Shown: positions 27,044 through 36,742, numbered from the stretch's first letter. The stretch: DNA of 64,000 nt from Bradyrhizobium sp. SZCCHNS1050 (GCF_032484785.1 NZ_JAUETR010000001.1:4095501-4159500); one strand, 5' to 3'. The notes: generated by a model from the sequence alone, not told the origin. Translations and numbers: made by a program.

Positions 27044-27781
27044 ATGCAAAAGCGGAGCGCGACCGTCGCTGTGATCGGCGCCGGTGACTATATCGGTGCC
27101 GAGATCGCGAAGAAATTTGCTTCGGAAGGCTTCACGGTCTTCGCCGGTCGCCGCAACGGCGACAAGCTGGAGCCCTTGGTCAAGGAAATCGAGAAGGCAG
27201 GGGGCGAGATTCATGCGCGTTCGCTCGACGCGCGCAAGGAAGATGAGATCGTTTCATTCCTCGGCGATGCCGACAAGCACGCTCCGCTCGAGGTCTGCAT
27301 CTTCAACATCGGCGCCAATGTCAATTTTCCCATTCTCGACACCACTGAACGGGTGTTCCGCAAAGTTTGGGAAATGGCGTGCTATTCCGGTTTTCTCGCG
27401 GGGCGCGAAGCCGCGCGGCTGATGCTGCCCCGCGGCAAGGGCAACATCTTCTTCACAGGCGCGACCGCCAGTCTCCGCGGCGGAACGGGCTATGCGGCGT
27501 TCGCCAGCGCAAAGTTTGGCCTTCGCGCGGTTGCGCAGGCGATCGCGCGCGAATTGGGCCCCAAGAACATCCACGTCGCGCACCTCGTCATCGATTCCGG
27601 CGTCGATACCGAATGGGTTCGCCAGAGACGGATCGAGGCGCTTGGGCCGAATGCACTGGACAATCCCGACCTGCTGATGCCCCCAGCCTCCGTCGCAGAA
27701 TCGTATTGGCAGCTCTATCAACAGCCCCGCAGCGCGTGGACGTTCGAGATGGAAATTCGACCGTTCGGCGAAAAGTGGTAA
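27044..27781 (+). CDS. SDR oxidoreductase with Phe in place of catalytic Tyr
   Basis: A 245-residue paralogue of the protein at 26060; the core from GATASLRGGTGYAAFASAKFG to ELGPKNIHV is almost identical. It again shows FASAK instead of YxxxK. The cofactor loop is GAGDYIGAEIAKKF. GGAGGA lies upstream of the ATG. It opens a long plus-strand operon (SDR, two acyl-CoA dehydrogenases, thiolase, NMO, crotonase, SDR) with short gaps, the first being 12 bp. It may act on a 3-hydroxy or 3-oxo-acyl-CoA. Confidence 0.86.
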   Translation: MQKRSATVAVIGAGDYIGAEIAKKFASEGFTVFAGRRNGDKLEPLVKEIEKAGGEIHARSLDARKEDEIVSFLGDADKHAPLEVCIFNIGANVNFPILDTTERVFRKVWEMACYSGFLAGREAARLMLPRGKGNIFFTGATASLRGGTGYAAFASAKFGLRAVAQAIARELGPKNIHVAHLVIDSGVDTEWVRQRRIEALGPNALDNPDLLMPPASVAESYWQLYQQPRSAWTFEMEIRPFGEKW

Positions 27782-27793
27782 CGAGGCCTTTCG

Positions 27794-28975
27794 ATGGAGC
27801 TTAAGCTTTCGAAAGAGGATGCTGCTTTCCGCGATGAAGTGCGTGCATTCATCGTGGAGCACTATCCGCAGGAAATGCGGGTGCCGAACCCGGAGACTGA
27901 CCTGACCAAGGAGCAGACGCTCCTTTGGCATCGCATCCTCTACAAGAAGGGCTGGATCGCGCCGCTGTGGCCGAAGGAATATGGTGGGCCCGGCTGGTCG
28001 ATCACGCAGCGCTTCATCTTCGAGCAGGAAACCAGCCGAGCCGGGACGCTGCCGCCTTTGGCATTCAGCGTCACCATGGTCGGGCCCGTCATCTACACTT
28101 TCGGTAGCAAGGCGCAGAAGGAGAAATTCCTGCCGCGCATTCTCTCCGGCGAGGACTGGTGGTGTCAGGGCTATTCGGAGCCCGGCTCAGGATCGGACCT
28201 TGCGTCGGTCAGAACCAAGGCCGTACGTGATGGCGACCATTACGTCGTCAACGGCCACAAGACCTGGACGACGCTGGCGCAGCACGCCGACTGGATCTTT
28301 TGCCTGGTGCGGACCGACCCGGCGGCTAAACCGCAGGCCGGCATATCCTTTCTCCTGATCGATATGAAATCGCCCGGCGTGACCGTGCGCCCGATCATCA
28401 CCATCGACGGCAGCCACGAGGTCAATGACGTCTTCCTGGAAAATGTCCGCGTTCCGATCGAAAACCTGATCGGTGAGGAGAATAAGGGCTGGACCTACGC
28501 AAAATTCCTGCTCGGAAACGAGCGCACCAGTATGGCCGGCATCGGCCGTTCGACGCGCTACCTGGATCGGCTGAAGCAAATCGTGAAGGCCGAGATTCCC
28601 GAAGAAGATCCGACGTATCTCGAATTCGTACGGGATATCGCACGGATCGAGCTGGACGTGTTGGCCTTGGAAGCAACCGAGCTTCGCGTGGTGGCACAAA
28701 TGGCCCGCGGGATCGATCCAGGCGCCGCCGCGTCGTTGTTCAAGATTCGGGGTACGGAGATCTTCCAGAACATCACCGAGCTGACGCACCGGGCAATCGG
28801 TAATTACGGTCTGGCGATCCGGGAGCATCCCGTCAGTGCCAACCGCTTCATGCCGGGCCCGGCCTACGGTCATACTGCGTCCGAGAAGTACCTGAATTCA
28901 CGCAAGCTCTCAATCTACGGCGGATCGAACGAGATCCAGCGCAACATCATCGCCAAGGCCGTGCTCGGACTTTAG
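27794..28975 (+). CDS. Acyl-CoA dehydrogenase, PimC-like large subunit
   Basis: A 393-residue flavoenzyme subunit. It resembles the large subunit of pimeloyl-CoA dehydrogenase: WCQGYSEPGSGSDLASVRTKA (FAD/substrate loop), YVVNGHKTWTTLAQHADWIFCLVR, and KLSIYGGSNEIQRNIIAKAVLGL at the end. The MCAD-type catalytic Glu position (IYEGT) is Gly here, but a Glu sits on the helix used by IVD-like enzymes (LGNERTSMAG). It is 24 bp before the partner subunit gene, so the pair is likely an alpha2-beta2 dehydrogenase. Confidence 0.88.
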   Translation: MELKLSKEDAAFRDEVRAFIVEHYPQEMRVPNPETDLTKEQTLLWHRILYKKGWIAPLWPKEYGGPGWSITQRFIFEQETSRAGTLPPLAFSVTMVGPVIYTFGSKAQKEKFLPRILSGEDWWCQGYSEPGSGSDLASVRTKAVRDGDHYVVNGHKTWTTLAQHADWIFCLVRTDPAAKPQAGISFLLIDMKSPGVTVRPIITIDGSHEVNDVFLENVRVPIENLIGEENKGWTYAKFLLGNERTSMAGIGRSTRYLDRLKQIVKAEIPEEDPTYLEFVRDIARIELDVLALEATELRVVAQMARGIDPGAAASLFKIRGTEIFQNITELTHRAIGNYGLAIREHPVSANRFMPGPAYGHTASEKYLNSRKLSIYGGSNEIQRNIIAKAVLGL

Positions 28976-28999
28976 GCCGAGCGGAGTACGGGGGATCGG

Positions 29000-30139
29000 A
29001 TGGATATTCAGTTCACAGAAGAGCAGGCACTATTGCGGTCCAGCGTGCAGCGGCTTCTGCGGGATCGATACGACTTCGAAGCGCGTCGCAAGATCGTAGC
29101 CAGCGAAGAAGGCTTCAGTCGCAAGCACTGGGCCTCGTTCGCCGAACTCGGCCTGCTTGCCGCACCTTTTTCGGAGGATGCGGGCGGCCTCGGCGGTGGC
29201 CCCCTGGCGACCATGATCGTGATGCAGGAATTCGGCCGTCACCTCGTGGTCGAGCCATTTTTGGAGACGGTCGTTCTGGCCGGCGGCCTGATCGAGAGTG
29301 AAGCCTCGCCTGCACAGAGGGATCAGTTCATTCCCAACATCATCTCCGGGAAATCAATCTGGGCGCTGGCCTGGGCCGAAAAGGGCTCGCGCTACGATTT
29401 CGCTGACGTCACCACAACGGCGCGCCGCGAAGGTAGTGACTATGTCCTGAACGGCGAAAAGGCGGTCGCGATCGCGGCCCCCTGGGCGGATTACCTGATC
29501 GTCTCAGCACGCACCTCGGGCCACCGTCTCGATTCGGAAGGCGTCAGTCTGTTCATCGTTGATCGTCGCGCCGCCAATCTTCACCTGCAAGGCTTCAAGA
29601 CGATCGACGGCCGCCGAGCGGCCGAGGTCAGCCTCAAGGACGTGCGCGTCGGCAACGATAGCTTGCTAGGCGAAGAAGGAGGGGGCGCTGGCGCGCTAGA
29701 GGCGATTTCCGAACGCGTCATTGGCGCGCTGTGTGCCGAGGCCGTCGGCGCGATGGCCGAATTGAACTCGGCGACGCTGGAATACACCAAGACGCGAAAG
29801 CAGTTCGGCGTGGCGCTCGGCACCTTCCAGGTTTTGCAGCATCGGATGGTAGACATGTTCATCGCGCATCAGGAAGCGGTGTCCCTGATGCAGCATCTCA
29901 ACTTAGGTCTGGCGGCAAACGAATCGGGCCTATCGAGACTGGCGTCGGGAGCCAAGGCAAAGGTCGGCTACGCCGCTAGATTCGTGGCCGATCAGGCCGT
30001 GCAACTGCATGGCGGCATGGGCATGAGCGACGAGCTCAATGTCGGCCACTACTTCAAGCGGATTTCTTCCATCAACATCCAGTACGGCGATCCCGCATTC
30101 CATGTTCTGCGCTATGCGCAGACCGATGCGGCCGCTTAA
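29000..30139 (+). CDS. Acyl-CoA dehydrogenase, PimD-like small subunit
   Basis: A 379-residue partner of the gene at 27794. The N-terminal helical domain begins [24 protein letters not shown]; the middle has [20 protein letters not shown]; the C-terminus ends [20 protein letters not shown]. As in other PimD-type chains the usual catalytic Glu motif is replaced, so this chain may mainly build the active site with the large subunit. The pair would introduce a 2,3-double bond in an acyl-CoA with electrons passed to ETF. Gap to the thiolase gene is 14 bp. Confidence 0.87.
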   Translation: MDIQFTEEQALLRSSVQRLLRDRYDFEARRKIVASEEGFSRKHWASFAELGLLAAPFSEDAGGLGGGPLATMIVMQEFGRHLVVEPFLETVVLAGGLIESEASPAQRDQFIPNIISGKSIWALAWAEKGSRYDFADVTTTARREGSDYVLNGEKAVAIAAPWADYLIVSARTSGHRLDSEGVSLFIVDRRAANLHLQGFKTIDGRRAAEVSLKDVRVGNDSLLGEEGGGAGALEAISERVIGALCAEAVGAMAELNSATLEYTKTRKQFGVALGTFQVLQHRMVDMFIAHQEAVSLMQHLNLGLAANESGLSRLASGAKAKVGYAARFVADQAVQLHGGMGMSDELNVGHYFKRISSINIQYGDPAFHVLRYAQTDAAA

Positions 30140-30153
30140 ATCAGAGGCAAAAT

Positions 30154-31338
30154 ATGACAGAAGCAGTCATCGTATCGACCGCGCGCACCGGGGTCGGGAA
30201 GGCCTACCGCGGGGCGTTGAACAACACCGACGGACCGACCATGGCGGGCCATGTGATCGCGGAAGCCGTCAGGCGCGCCAAGATCGAGCCCGGCGAAGTC
30301 GAGGACATCGTGATGGGTTGCGCGATGCAGCAGGGCACCATGGTTATGAACGTCGCTCGCAAAGGCGCGATCCGTGCCGGATTGCCGGTGACGGTTGCCG
30401 GCACGACCATTGATCGGCAATGCGCATCCGGCTTGCAGGCCATCGCGGTCGCCGCGCGCTCGATCATGCTTGACGGCGTCGATGTCGCCATCGGAGGCGG
30501 CATCGAATCCATCAGCCTCGTCCAGAACGAGTATATGAACAAGTTTCACGCTGTCGACGCCGATTTGATGGCGATGAAGCCGGAAATGTACATGTCGATG
30601 CTGGAGACCGCCGAAGTGGTCGCCGAGCGCTACAAGATCGGGCGCGACCGCCAGGATGAATATTCGCTCGACTGCCAGCGTCGCGTCGGAGCCGCGCTGC
30701 AGGGTGGGCGCTTCAGTGACGAGATCGTTCCGATCACGACGAAAATGGCTGTCGTCGACAAGGACACCAAGGAGATCTCCTACCAGGAGGTTACCCTGGC
30801 ACAAGACGAAGGTCCGCGCCCGGAGACCACGGCCGAGGGCTTGGCCAAAATCAAGCCGGTGTTCGAAGGCAAGACCATCAGCGCCGGCAATGCCAGCCAG
30901 CTCTCCGATGGCGCGTCGGCTTGCGTAATCATGAGCGACAAGATTGCTGCAAAGAAGGGAATCCGGCCGCTTGGCATTTTCCGCGGCTTCGTCGCCGCGG
31001 GTGTCGAGCCCGACGAGATGGGTGTCGGGCCGGTGGCCGCGATCCCTCGCTTGCTGAAACGGCACGGCTTGCGAATCGACGATATCGATCTGTGGGAGCT
31101 GAACGAGGCCTATGCGGTTCAGGTGATCTACTGCCGCGACAAGCTGGGCATTGATCCGGACAAATTGAACGTCAACGGTGGGGCGATCGCCATCGGCCAC
31201 CCCTATGGCATGACGGGCTCGCGACTGGCCGGCCATATCCTGATCGAGGGCCGGCGCCGCAAAGCGAAATTCGGCGTGGTGACGATGTGCATCGGCGGCG
31301 GTATGGGCGCGGCCGGACTTTTCGAGATCGTGCACTGA
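30154..31338 (+). CDS. Thiolase (3-oxoacyl-CoA thiolase, PimB-like)
   Basis: A 394-residue thiolase with all catalytic elements: nucleophile Cys in [16 protein letters not shown] (about residue 90), the His of [19 protein letters not shown], and the second Cys in [13 protein letters not shown]. It cleaves a 3-oxoacyl-CoA with CoA to release acetyl-CoA or a shortened product. The order after the two dehydrogenase subunits is a rearranged version of the pim layout. It lies 19 bp before the NMO-like gene. Confidence 0.92.
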   Translation: MTEAVIVSTARTGVGKAYRGALNNTDGPTMAGHVIAEAVRRAKIEPGEVEDIVMGCAMQQGTMVMNVARKGAIRAGLPVTVAGTTIDRQCASGLQAIAVAARSIMLDGVDVAIGGGIESISLVQNEYMNKFHAVDADLMAMKPEMYMSMLETAEVVAERYKIGRDRQDEYSLDCQRRVGAALQGGRFSDEIVPITTKMAVVDKDTKEISYQEVTLAQDEGPRPETTAEGLAKIKPVFEGKTISAGNASQLSDGASACVIMSDKIAAKKGIRPLGIFRGFVAAGVEPDEMGVGPVAAIPRLLKRHGLRIDDIDLWELNEAYAVQVIYCRDKLGIDPDKLNVNGGAIAIGHPYGMTGSRLAGHILIEGRRRKAKFGVVTMCIGGGMGAAGLFEIVH

Positions 31339-31357
31339 TCGGAAACTGGAGGCTTAC

Positions 31358-32362
31358 GTGAAGACAGCTATCACTGAACTATTTGGCATCCAGCATCCGA
31401 TTATTCAGGGCGGCATGCATTATGTCGGCTTTGCCGAACTGGCTGCAGCGGTGTCCAACGCCGGCGGCCTTGGCATCATCACCGGCTTGACGCAGAAGAC
31501 GCCGGAGCTGTTGGCCAAGGAGATCGCGCGCTGCCGCGATATGACGGACAAGCCGTTCGGCGTAAACCTCACCTTCCTGCCGACCTTTTCGGCGCCACCC
31601 TATCCCGAATACATTCAAGCCATCGCCGAAGGCGGCGTCAGGGCCGTCGAGACCGCGGGCCGCAGTCCCGAGCAATACATGCCAGCGCTCAAGGCGGCTG
31701 GCATCAAGGTGATCCACAAGTGCACGTCCGTCCGGCATTCGCTCAAAGCCCAGGAAATCGGGTGCGACGCCGTCAGCGTCGACGGTTTCGAATGCGGCGG
31801 TCATCCCGGCGAAGACGACATGCCCAACATGATCCTGTTGCCGCGCGCCGCCGATGAGTTGTCGATCCCATTCGTGGCCTCGGGCGGCATGGCGGATGCC
31901 CGCAGCCTGGTCGCGGCGCTGGCGATGGGCGCGGCAGGCATCAATATGGGCACGCGTTTCATCGCTACCAAGGAAGCGCCGGTGCACGACAACGTCAAGA
32001 ACGCGCTGTTGGAAGCTACCGAACTCGACACCCGCCTTGTAATGCGCAACTTGCGCAACACCGAGCGTGTGTTGAAGAACAAGGGCGTCGATCGCCTGCT
32101 GGAGATCGAGCGTGAAAAGGGCAAGAGCCTGAAGATCGAGGACATCCTCGACCAGGTCGCGGGCGTCTACCCCAGGGTCATGATCGATGGCGACATGGAT
32201 GCCGGGGCCTGGAGCTGCGGCATGGTCGTCGGCCTCATCCATGACATTCCAACGGTGAAGGAACTGATCGATCGCATCATGACCGATGCGGATGCGATCA
32301 TCCGTCAGCGACTAACCGGCTTCCTCGACGCCGACGAAAATTCCGCCCGAAAGAGGGCTTGA
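31358..32362 (+). CDS. Nitronate monooxygenase-family flavoprotein
   Basis: A 334-residue FMN TIM-barrel protein. Motifs: IQHPIIQGGMHYVGFAELA at the start, GVNLTFLP, VDGFECGGHPGEDD (FMN phosphate/active-site region) and VASGGMADARSLVAALAMGA. GTG start with GGAGG upstream. Inside an acyl-CoA operon such proteins are often enoyl reductase-like or quinone-linked rather than true nitronate oxidases, so the reaction is not clear. It probably reduces or oxidises an unsaturated acyl-CoA intermediate. Confidence 0.82.
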   Translation: MKTAITELFGIQHPIIQGGMHYVGFAELAAAVSNAGGLGIITGLTQKTPELLAKEIARCRDMTDKPFGVNLTFLPTFSAPPYPEYIQAIAEGGVRAVETAGRSPEQYMPALKAAGIKVIHKCTSVRHSLKAQEIGCDAVSVDGFECGGHPGEDDMPNMILLPRAADELSIPFVASGGMADARSLVAALAMGAAGINMGTRFIATKEAPVHDNVKNALLEATELDTRLVMRNLRNTERVLKNKGVDRLLEIEREKGKSLKIEDILDQVAGVYPRVMIDGDMDAGAWSCGMVVGLIHDIPTVKELIDRIMTDADAIIRQRLTGFLDADENSARKRA

Positions 32363-32427
32363 GGCGACAGACGTCCGCTAACGAGGTGGCGGATTGCTGA
32401 TGGTCCTGGGCCGGGAGGCTGCGTATC

Positions 32428-33258
32428 ATGACCGATGGATCAATTTCGATTGACACCGGAACGGACGAACTACTCTGCTCGGTCCGAGATCGCGTTGCCA
32501 TTATCACGCTGAACCGGCCCGAAGCGCGGAATTCACTATCGGACCATTTGACGCCGGCGCTGCGCCGGATGATCAGGCAGACTGGCAGCGATCCTGATGT
32601 CGGCGCTCTGCTGATCACCGGCGCCGGCACCGCGTTTTGCTCCGGCGGTGATGTCAAGGGTATGGGCACAAAGTCGTCCACGAGGCCCATGGCCTATGGA
32701 GACAAGGTCGTACGCCTGATGGAAGGGCAGCGGACGCTGACCGGGGCGCTTGTTTCTCTCCGCAAGCCAACGATCGCGGCGCTTCCGGGGCCGGCCGCCG
32801 GCGCCGGCCTTGCCATCGCGCTTGCTTGCGATATCCGGATTGCCTCCGAATCTGCCTTAATGACTACTGGTTATGCCAAGATTGCATTGACCGGAGACTA
32901 CGGAATTTCCTGGCTGCTGACCCGGTTGGCCGGAACGGCGCGCGCGCGAGAGCTGATGTATTTGTCAGAACGGATCGATGCCCGCCGCTGCGAGGCGTTG
33001 GGCCTTGTCAACCGTGTAGTACCCGATGCAGATCTGCTAAGCGAAGCGTTTGTCATCGCAAGAACACTCGCGAATGGTCCGGCCCATGCGTATGCAGCGA
33101 TCAAAGACAATCTCGATCTGGCGCTGTCGACAGATTTTGTGACATCGCTGGACCATGAAGCCAAAAACATGGTCATGGCGGCGGAGACTGCACAGCATGC
33201 TGAAGCCGTAAAGGCGTTCATCGAGAAGCGCGCGCCTGATTTTCGAGGCATTCCATGA
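32428..33258 (+). CDS. Crotonase-fold enoyl-CoA isomerase (PaaG-like)
   Basis: A 276-residue crotonase. The oxyanion-hole segment is LPGPAAGAGLAIALACDIRIA, with Ala where hydratases have the first catalytic Glu. The second Glu position is Lys, but an Asp (KIALTGDYGISWLL) aligns with the catalytic Asp of PaaG (KIGLVPDSGG). This points to a double-bond isomerase or ring-opening role and not simple hydration. It overlaps the next SDR gene by 4 bp (ATGA). Confidence 0.82.
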   Translation: MTDGSISIDTGTDELLCSVRDRVAIITLNRPEARNSLSDHLTPALRRMIRQTGSDPDVGALLITGAGTAFCSGGDVKGMGTKSSTRPMAYGDKVVRLMEGQRTLTGALVSLRKPTIAALPGPAAGAGLAIALACDIRIASESALMTTGYAKIALTGDYGISWLLTRLAGTARARELMYLSERIDARRCEALGLVNRVVPDADLLSEAFVIARTLANGPAHAYAAIKDNLDLALSTDFVTSLDHEAKNMVMAAETAQHAEAVKAFIEKRAPDFRGIP

Positions 33259-33965
33259 AGACAGCAATTGTCATCGGAGTGGGCCCAGAGCGGGGACTGG
33301 GGGCCCAGTTGTGCAAGAGATTCGCCGCTGAAGGTTTGAGGGTGATAGTCGCCGGCCGTACGAAACTCGCGCTCGAGACGATCGCAAATGACATTACCTC
33401 ATCGGGCGGACAGGCTCTCCCGATAGTGGCGGATGCGACGAACGAAGCCGATGTAGTCGCAATGTTCGACAGAGCCGGCGATGAACTCGATCTGGCGATC
33501 TATAATGCGGGCAACAACACACCCGGGCGTATTCTGGAGATGGAAGCGGGGTACTTCGAGCAAAGCTGGCGTGTCGTCTGCTTCGGTGGGTTCCTGTTTG
33601 GCCGCGAGGCCGTTCGCCGCATGCTGCCGAACAAGGCCGGCACGCTTTTGTTTACCGGCGCCAGTGCTTCGCTGCGCGGAAAAGCGGGGTATGGCGCGTT
33701 CAATTCGGCGAAAGCTGGCTTGCGGATTCTCGCGCAGGCCATGGCAAAGGAATATGCCAGCGAAGGGATCCATGTAGGGCACGTCGTTGTCGACGGAGCC
33801 ATCGCCGGTGACAAGATCTTCAAGCGCATACCCGACGCAGCCCAGCGGGAGAACAGCCTGGTCAGTATCGAGGGCATAGTCGACGCATTTGCGTTCCTCT
33901 ACCGGCAATCACTGCGAGCATGGTCGTTTGAAGTTGATGTCCGTACCTCCCAGGAAAGGTGGTGA
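33255..33965 (+). CDS. SDR oxidoreductase with Phe in place of catalytic Tyr
   Basis: A 236-residue SDR. The nucleotide loop is GVGPERGLGAQLCKRF; the active-site stretch GASASLRGKAGYGAFNSAKAGL has Phe four before the Lys (FNSAK). It is the third of four such proteins here and is translationally coupled to the isomerase-type crotonase gene. A role on the product of that enzyme is likely. Confidence 0.84.
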   Translation: MKTAIVIGVGPERGLGAQLCKRFAAEGLRVIVAGRTKLALETIANDITSSGGQALPIVADATNEADVVAMFDRAGDELDLAIYNAGNNTPGRILEMEAGYFEQSWRVVCFGGFLFGREAVRRMLPNKAGTLLFTGASASLRGKAGYGAFNSAKAGLRILAQAMAKEYASEGIHVGHVVVDGAIAGDKIFKRIPDAAQRENSLVSIEGIVDAFAFLYRQSLRAWSFEVDVRTSQERW

Positions 33966-34083
33966 TCGCCGTCAAGCCGGTGCCTCATTCATGGGAGGCG
34001 GGCCCGTGGCCACCTGAAATTTCTCAGCGTCATGACGTGCAATTGCAAGCCGTGGCCTATGCTCCGCTTCACGGTGCAGGAAG

Positions 34084-34578
34084 GTGATGGACTACGAACT
34101 GGCGTTCGGATTCGTCACTAAGCGTAAAGGCGCGAACATGGCTGCGAAGGCGCGCGATCACATATTTGGCTACACGATTTTCAATGGTTTTTCCGCGCGA
34201 GATGCCCAGCTCATAGAGATGGCAGGCCGGCTCGGGCCGGCCAAGGGTAAAAGCTTTGATGGGGGCAATGTGTTGGGGACCCTGGATCGTCACGCATGAC
34301 GAAATTGACGACTCCTACAAACTCAGGATGGAAGCTCGCGTGAACTGAGAACTTCGTTCTCAAGGTACCAGCGAAGGCGTGCTTTTCTCATTCGAGGAAA
34401 TCATTGCACACGTCACCCTGGATGAGACGTTGATGCCCGGCGAGTTCATCGAGTCTGACACGGTTGGCAATGGCTGCGGCCTCGAACTCGGTGGTACCTC
34501 GAGCATGGAGAGGGCATTGAGCTCGAAGTCGAGAAGATCGGCATCCTGAAGAACCGCGTGGAACGCCGGACTGGTTGA
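34084..34578 (+). pseudogene. Fumarylacetoacetate hydrolase-family remnant
   Basis: The sequence reads YELAFGFVTKRKGANM then DHIFGYTIFNGFSARDAQ and GRLGPAKGKSFDGGNVLG, all conserved FAH-fold segments. A frameshift follows; another frame reads WIVTHDEIDDSYKLRMEARVN, then after a further shift VLFSFEEIIAHVTLDETLMPGEF and IELEVEKIGILKNRV. The N-terminal third is missing. The gene once encoded a beta-diketone hydrolase or acylpyruvase within the operon and is now broken. It fills the 712-bp gap between SDR and crotonase genes. Confidence 0.78.
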
Positions 34579-34677
34579 TATCGATGACGACTTGCAAAAC
34601 GCAAGTCATCATGTATTGTGCCTGCAAGAGCCGGAGTGTGCATCTGCAGGTGAGGGGCCGGAAAACAGGAGGCAACT

Positions 34678-35475
34678 TTGTCCGAGGAAGCGATGGTTGC
34701 GCGCGAGGAGCGTGGCAATATCTCCGTTTTGACGATGGTTTACCGGCCGTACAATCTGCTCGGCCCGAAGCTCATCAACGCTATCGTGGAGCAGGTGGAA
34801 GCATCGCGAAAGGCGGGTAGCCGTGCCATCGTGATCCGGAGCGGATTGCGCCACTTTTCTGCCGGCGCCGACCTGGACATCTTTGACAAGCGCGTAGCGG
34901 AGGGCACATCTGATCAGAGCGGTGAAAATCGGCTGCTGAGCGGGGTCGAGTTCCTCCGCTTCATGGAATTATTGCCGATTCCGTTGATCGCCAGCGTTCA
35001 TGGCGTTTGCCTCGGCGGCGGGCTCGAGCTCGCGCTGTCATGCGACTATGTCATCGCAGCTTCGTCAGCAAAGATCGGCTCGGTCGAGGCGACGCTTGGG
35101 TTGCATCCGCTACTTGGCGGAATCCAGCGGCAAGTTCAGCGGATCGGGGCACAGCGAGCCAAAGAGATGTCGATGTTGGCACGGCGCTACGATGCGCCGA
35201 CATTGGAGAAGTGGGGCCTGATTAATCTTACCGTGCCCGAGGAATCCTTGGAAAAGGCGACGATGTCTATCGCGGAGGAGTTCGCGCAGGGGCCGACGGT
35301 AGCGCACGCGGCGACCAAGGAGCTAGTGCATATTGCGGTCAACGACGGTGTGGTGGCGGCAGACGAGGCGATGGCAAGAGTGCAGGCGCCGATCTGGGCA
35401 TCGGAAGATCTGAAAACCGGTCTTGCGTCATTCCGCAAGAACGGCCCGGGTCTCGCCAAGTTCGCGGGGCGCTGA
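34678..35475 (+). CDS. Enoyl-CoA hydratase (crotonase)
   Basis: A 265-residue crotonase. Both hydratase Glu positions are present: VHGVCLGGGLELALSCDYVIA and SVEATLGLHPLLGGIQR. The oxyanion-hole segment is RHFSAGADLDIF. The start is TTG at 34678 with a perfect AGGAGG 5 bp upstream; ATG at 34693 is an alternative. It adds water to a 2-enoyl-CoA. It is followed after 1 bp by the CoA-transferase gene. Confidence 0.88.
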   Translation: MSEEAMVAREERGNISVLTMVYRPYNLLGPKLINAIVEQVEASRKAGSRAIVIRSGLRHFSAGADLDIFDKRVAEGTSDQSGENRLLSGVEFLRFMELLPIPLIASVHGVCLGGGLELALSCDYVIAASSAKIGSVEATLGLHPLLGGIQRQVQRIGAQRAKEMSMLARRYDAPTLEKWGLINLTVPEESLEKATMSIAEEFAQGPTVAHAATKELVHIAVNDGVVAADEAMARVQAPIWASEDLKTGLASFRKNGPGLAKFAGR

Positions 35476-35476
35476 C

Positions 35477-36742
35477 ATGGGCGGTCCTCTCAACGGAATC
35501 CGTGTCGTCGACTTCTCCCGTGTGTTGGCAGGCCCCTTATGCGCGCGAACCTTGCAGGATCTCGGTGCCGAGGTCATCAAGGTGGAGCCGCCAAGCCCGG
35601 ACGTCTCACGCTTCGCCTTTCCCTCAACCGACGGGATGTCGGGCTATTACGCGCAGCAGAACGCCGGTAAACGCAACGTCAGCATCAATCTCAATGTTCC
35701 CGGTGCTTATGAACTCGCACTGAAGCTCTGCGATACCGCCGATGTCGTCGTGGAAAACTTCCGCGCGGGCACGCTTGGTTTCTTCGGCCTTGATTATGAA
35801 ACCCTGTCCAAGCGCAATCCGCGATTGGTATATGCCTCGATCACTGGCTATGGCCAGGGCGGACCCTGGCGCAGCCGGATGGCCTATGCGCCGACCGTGC
35901 AGGCCGAGGCCGGCTTCACCGAAAACAGCATTCGTCACTATGGAGAGGCGTTGACTGAACCGCGCACGGACAGCCTCTCGCACGCGGACGTCTACGCCGG
36001 CCTGCAGGCCACCATCGCGATTCTTGGCGCGCTGAATAGCCGCCAAAGGACAGGTCAGGGCCAATATATCGATGTCGCGATGGCTGCGACACTGCTCGCG
36101 GTCAACGAACGTGCACATGTCGATCTTTCCGACGATGATATTGGAGCCGAGCCCGCCGTGCTCGGCGCGACGGACTGCTCATTCTTTACCGGACCTAATG
36201 GAGAGCATTTCACGGTTGCGACGAGCATTATCGGCAGCCGGACCTTCCCATCCTGGCTGCGCGCGATGCGTCGCGTGGATTTGATGGACGACCCGCGCTT
36301 TGCGAGCGCGGCCGCGCGTCGCTTGAATTTCGGTGTGCTGCACCAGATCATCCAGTCGTGGATCTTGACCTTCCCCGACATGGCGACGCTCGATGCCCAA
36401 TTCGACGAAGCCAAGATCGCGATGGGCGAGATCCGCTCGATCAAGGAACTAAGCGCGTCGGAATGGAGCGATTATTGGGGCGCAGTGCAGCACGTGCCGG
36501 ACCGCAGCGGCGGCGAATATCGACTGCCGGGTCGGCCGTGGCGGTTCTCGGCGGAGGAGTTGAAGCCGATCGGAGCACCTGCGTTCCAGGGAGAGCACAA
36601 TTTCGAGGTGTTCAGCGAACTGGGCGTGAGCCAGGAGGAACTGAGACGCTTGAGCGAAGCGGGTGTGCTGGTCACGCATCCCCGCGCTCTGGAGCCCGAG
36701 ATTGGCGTCAAGCCGCCGGCCGAGTCGGGCCGTGCGGCCTGA
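35477..36742 (+). CDS. CaiB/BaiF family protein lacking the catalytic Asp
   Basis: A 421-residue CoA-transferase homologue: LNGIRVVDFSRVLAGPLCARTL, DLGAEVIKVEPPSPD, NAGKRNVSINLNV, DVVVENFRAGTLGFFGLDYETL. In the segment that carries the nucleophilic Asp in relatives (RVYDPIIQGLSGF in the protein at 24176) this one reads MAYAPTVQAEAGF, with Ala at the Asp position. It may be a racemase-like or CoA-binding variant. It starts 1 bp after the hydratase stop and ends the operon. Confidence 0.83.
   Translation: MGGPLNGIRVVDFSRVLAGPLCARTLQDLGAEVIKVEPPSPDVSRFAFPSTDGMSGYYAQQNAGKRNVSINLNVPGAYELALKLCDTADVVVENFRAGTLGFFGLDYETLSKRNPRLVYASITGYGQGGPWRSRMAYAPTVQAEAGFTENSIRHYGEALTEPRTDSLSHADVYAGLQATIAILGALNSRQRTGQGQYIDVAMAATLLAVNERAHVDLSDDDIGAEPAVLGATDCSFFTGPNGEHFTVATSIIGSRTFPSWLRAMRRVDLMDDPRFASAAARRLNFGVLHQIIQSWILTFPDMATLDAQFDEAKIAMGEIRSIKELSASEWSDYWGAVQHVPDRSGGEYRLPGRPWRFSAEELKPIGAPAFQGEHNFEVFSELGVSQEELRRLSEAGVLVTHPRALEPEIGVKPPAESGRAA

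Noticed and set aside
34346..34362. TGAGAAC-ttc-GTTCTCA palindrome
   Set aside because: Lies within the FAH pseudogene and has a 3-bp spacer; no reason to link it with the HxlR boxes.
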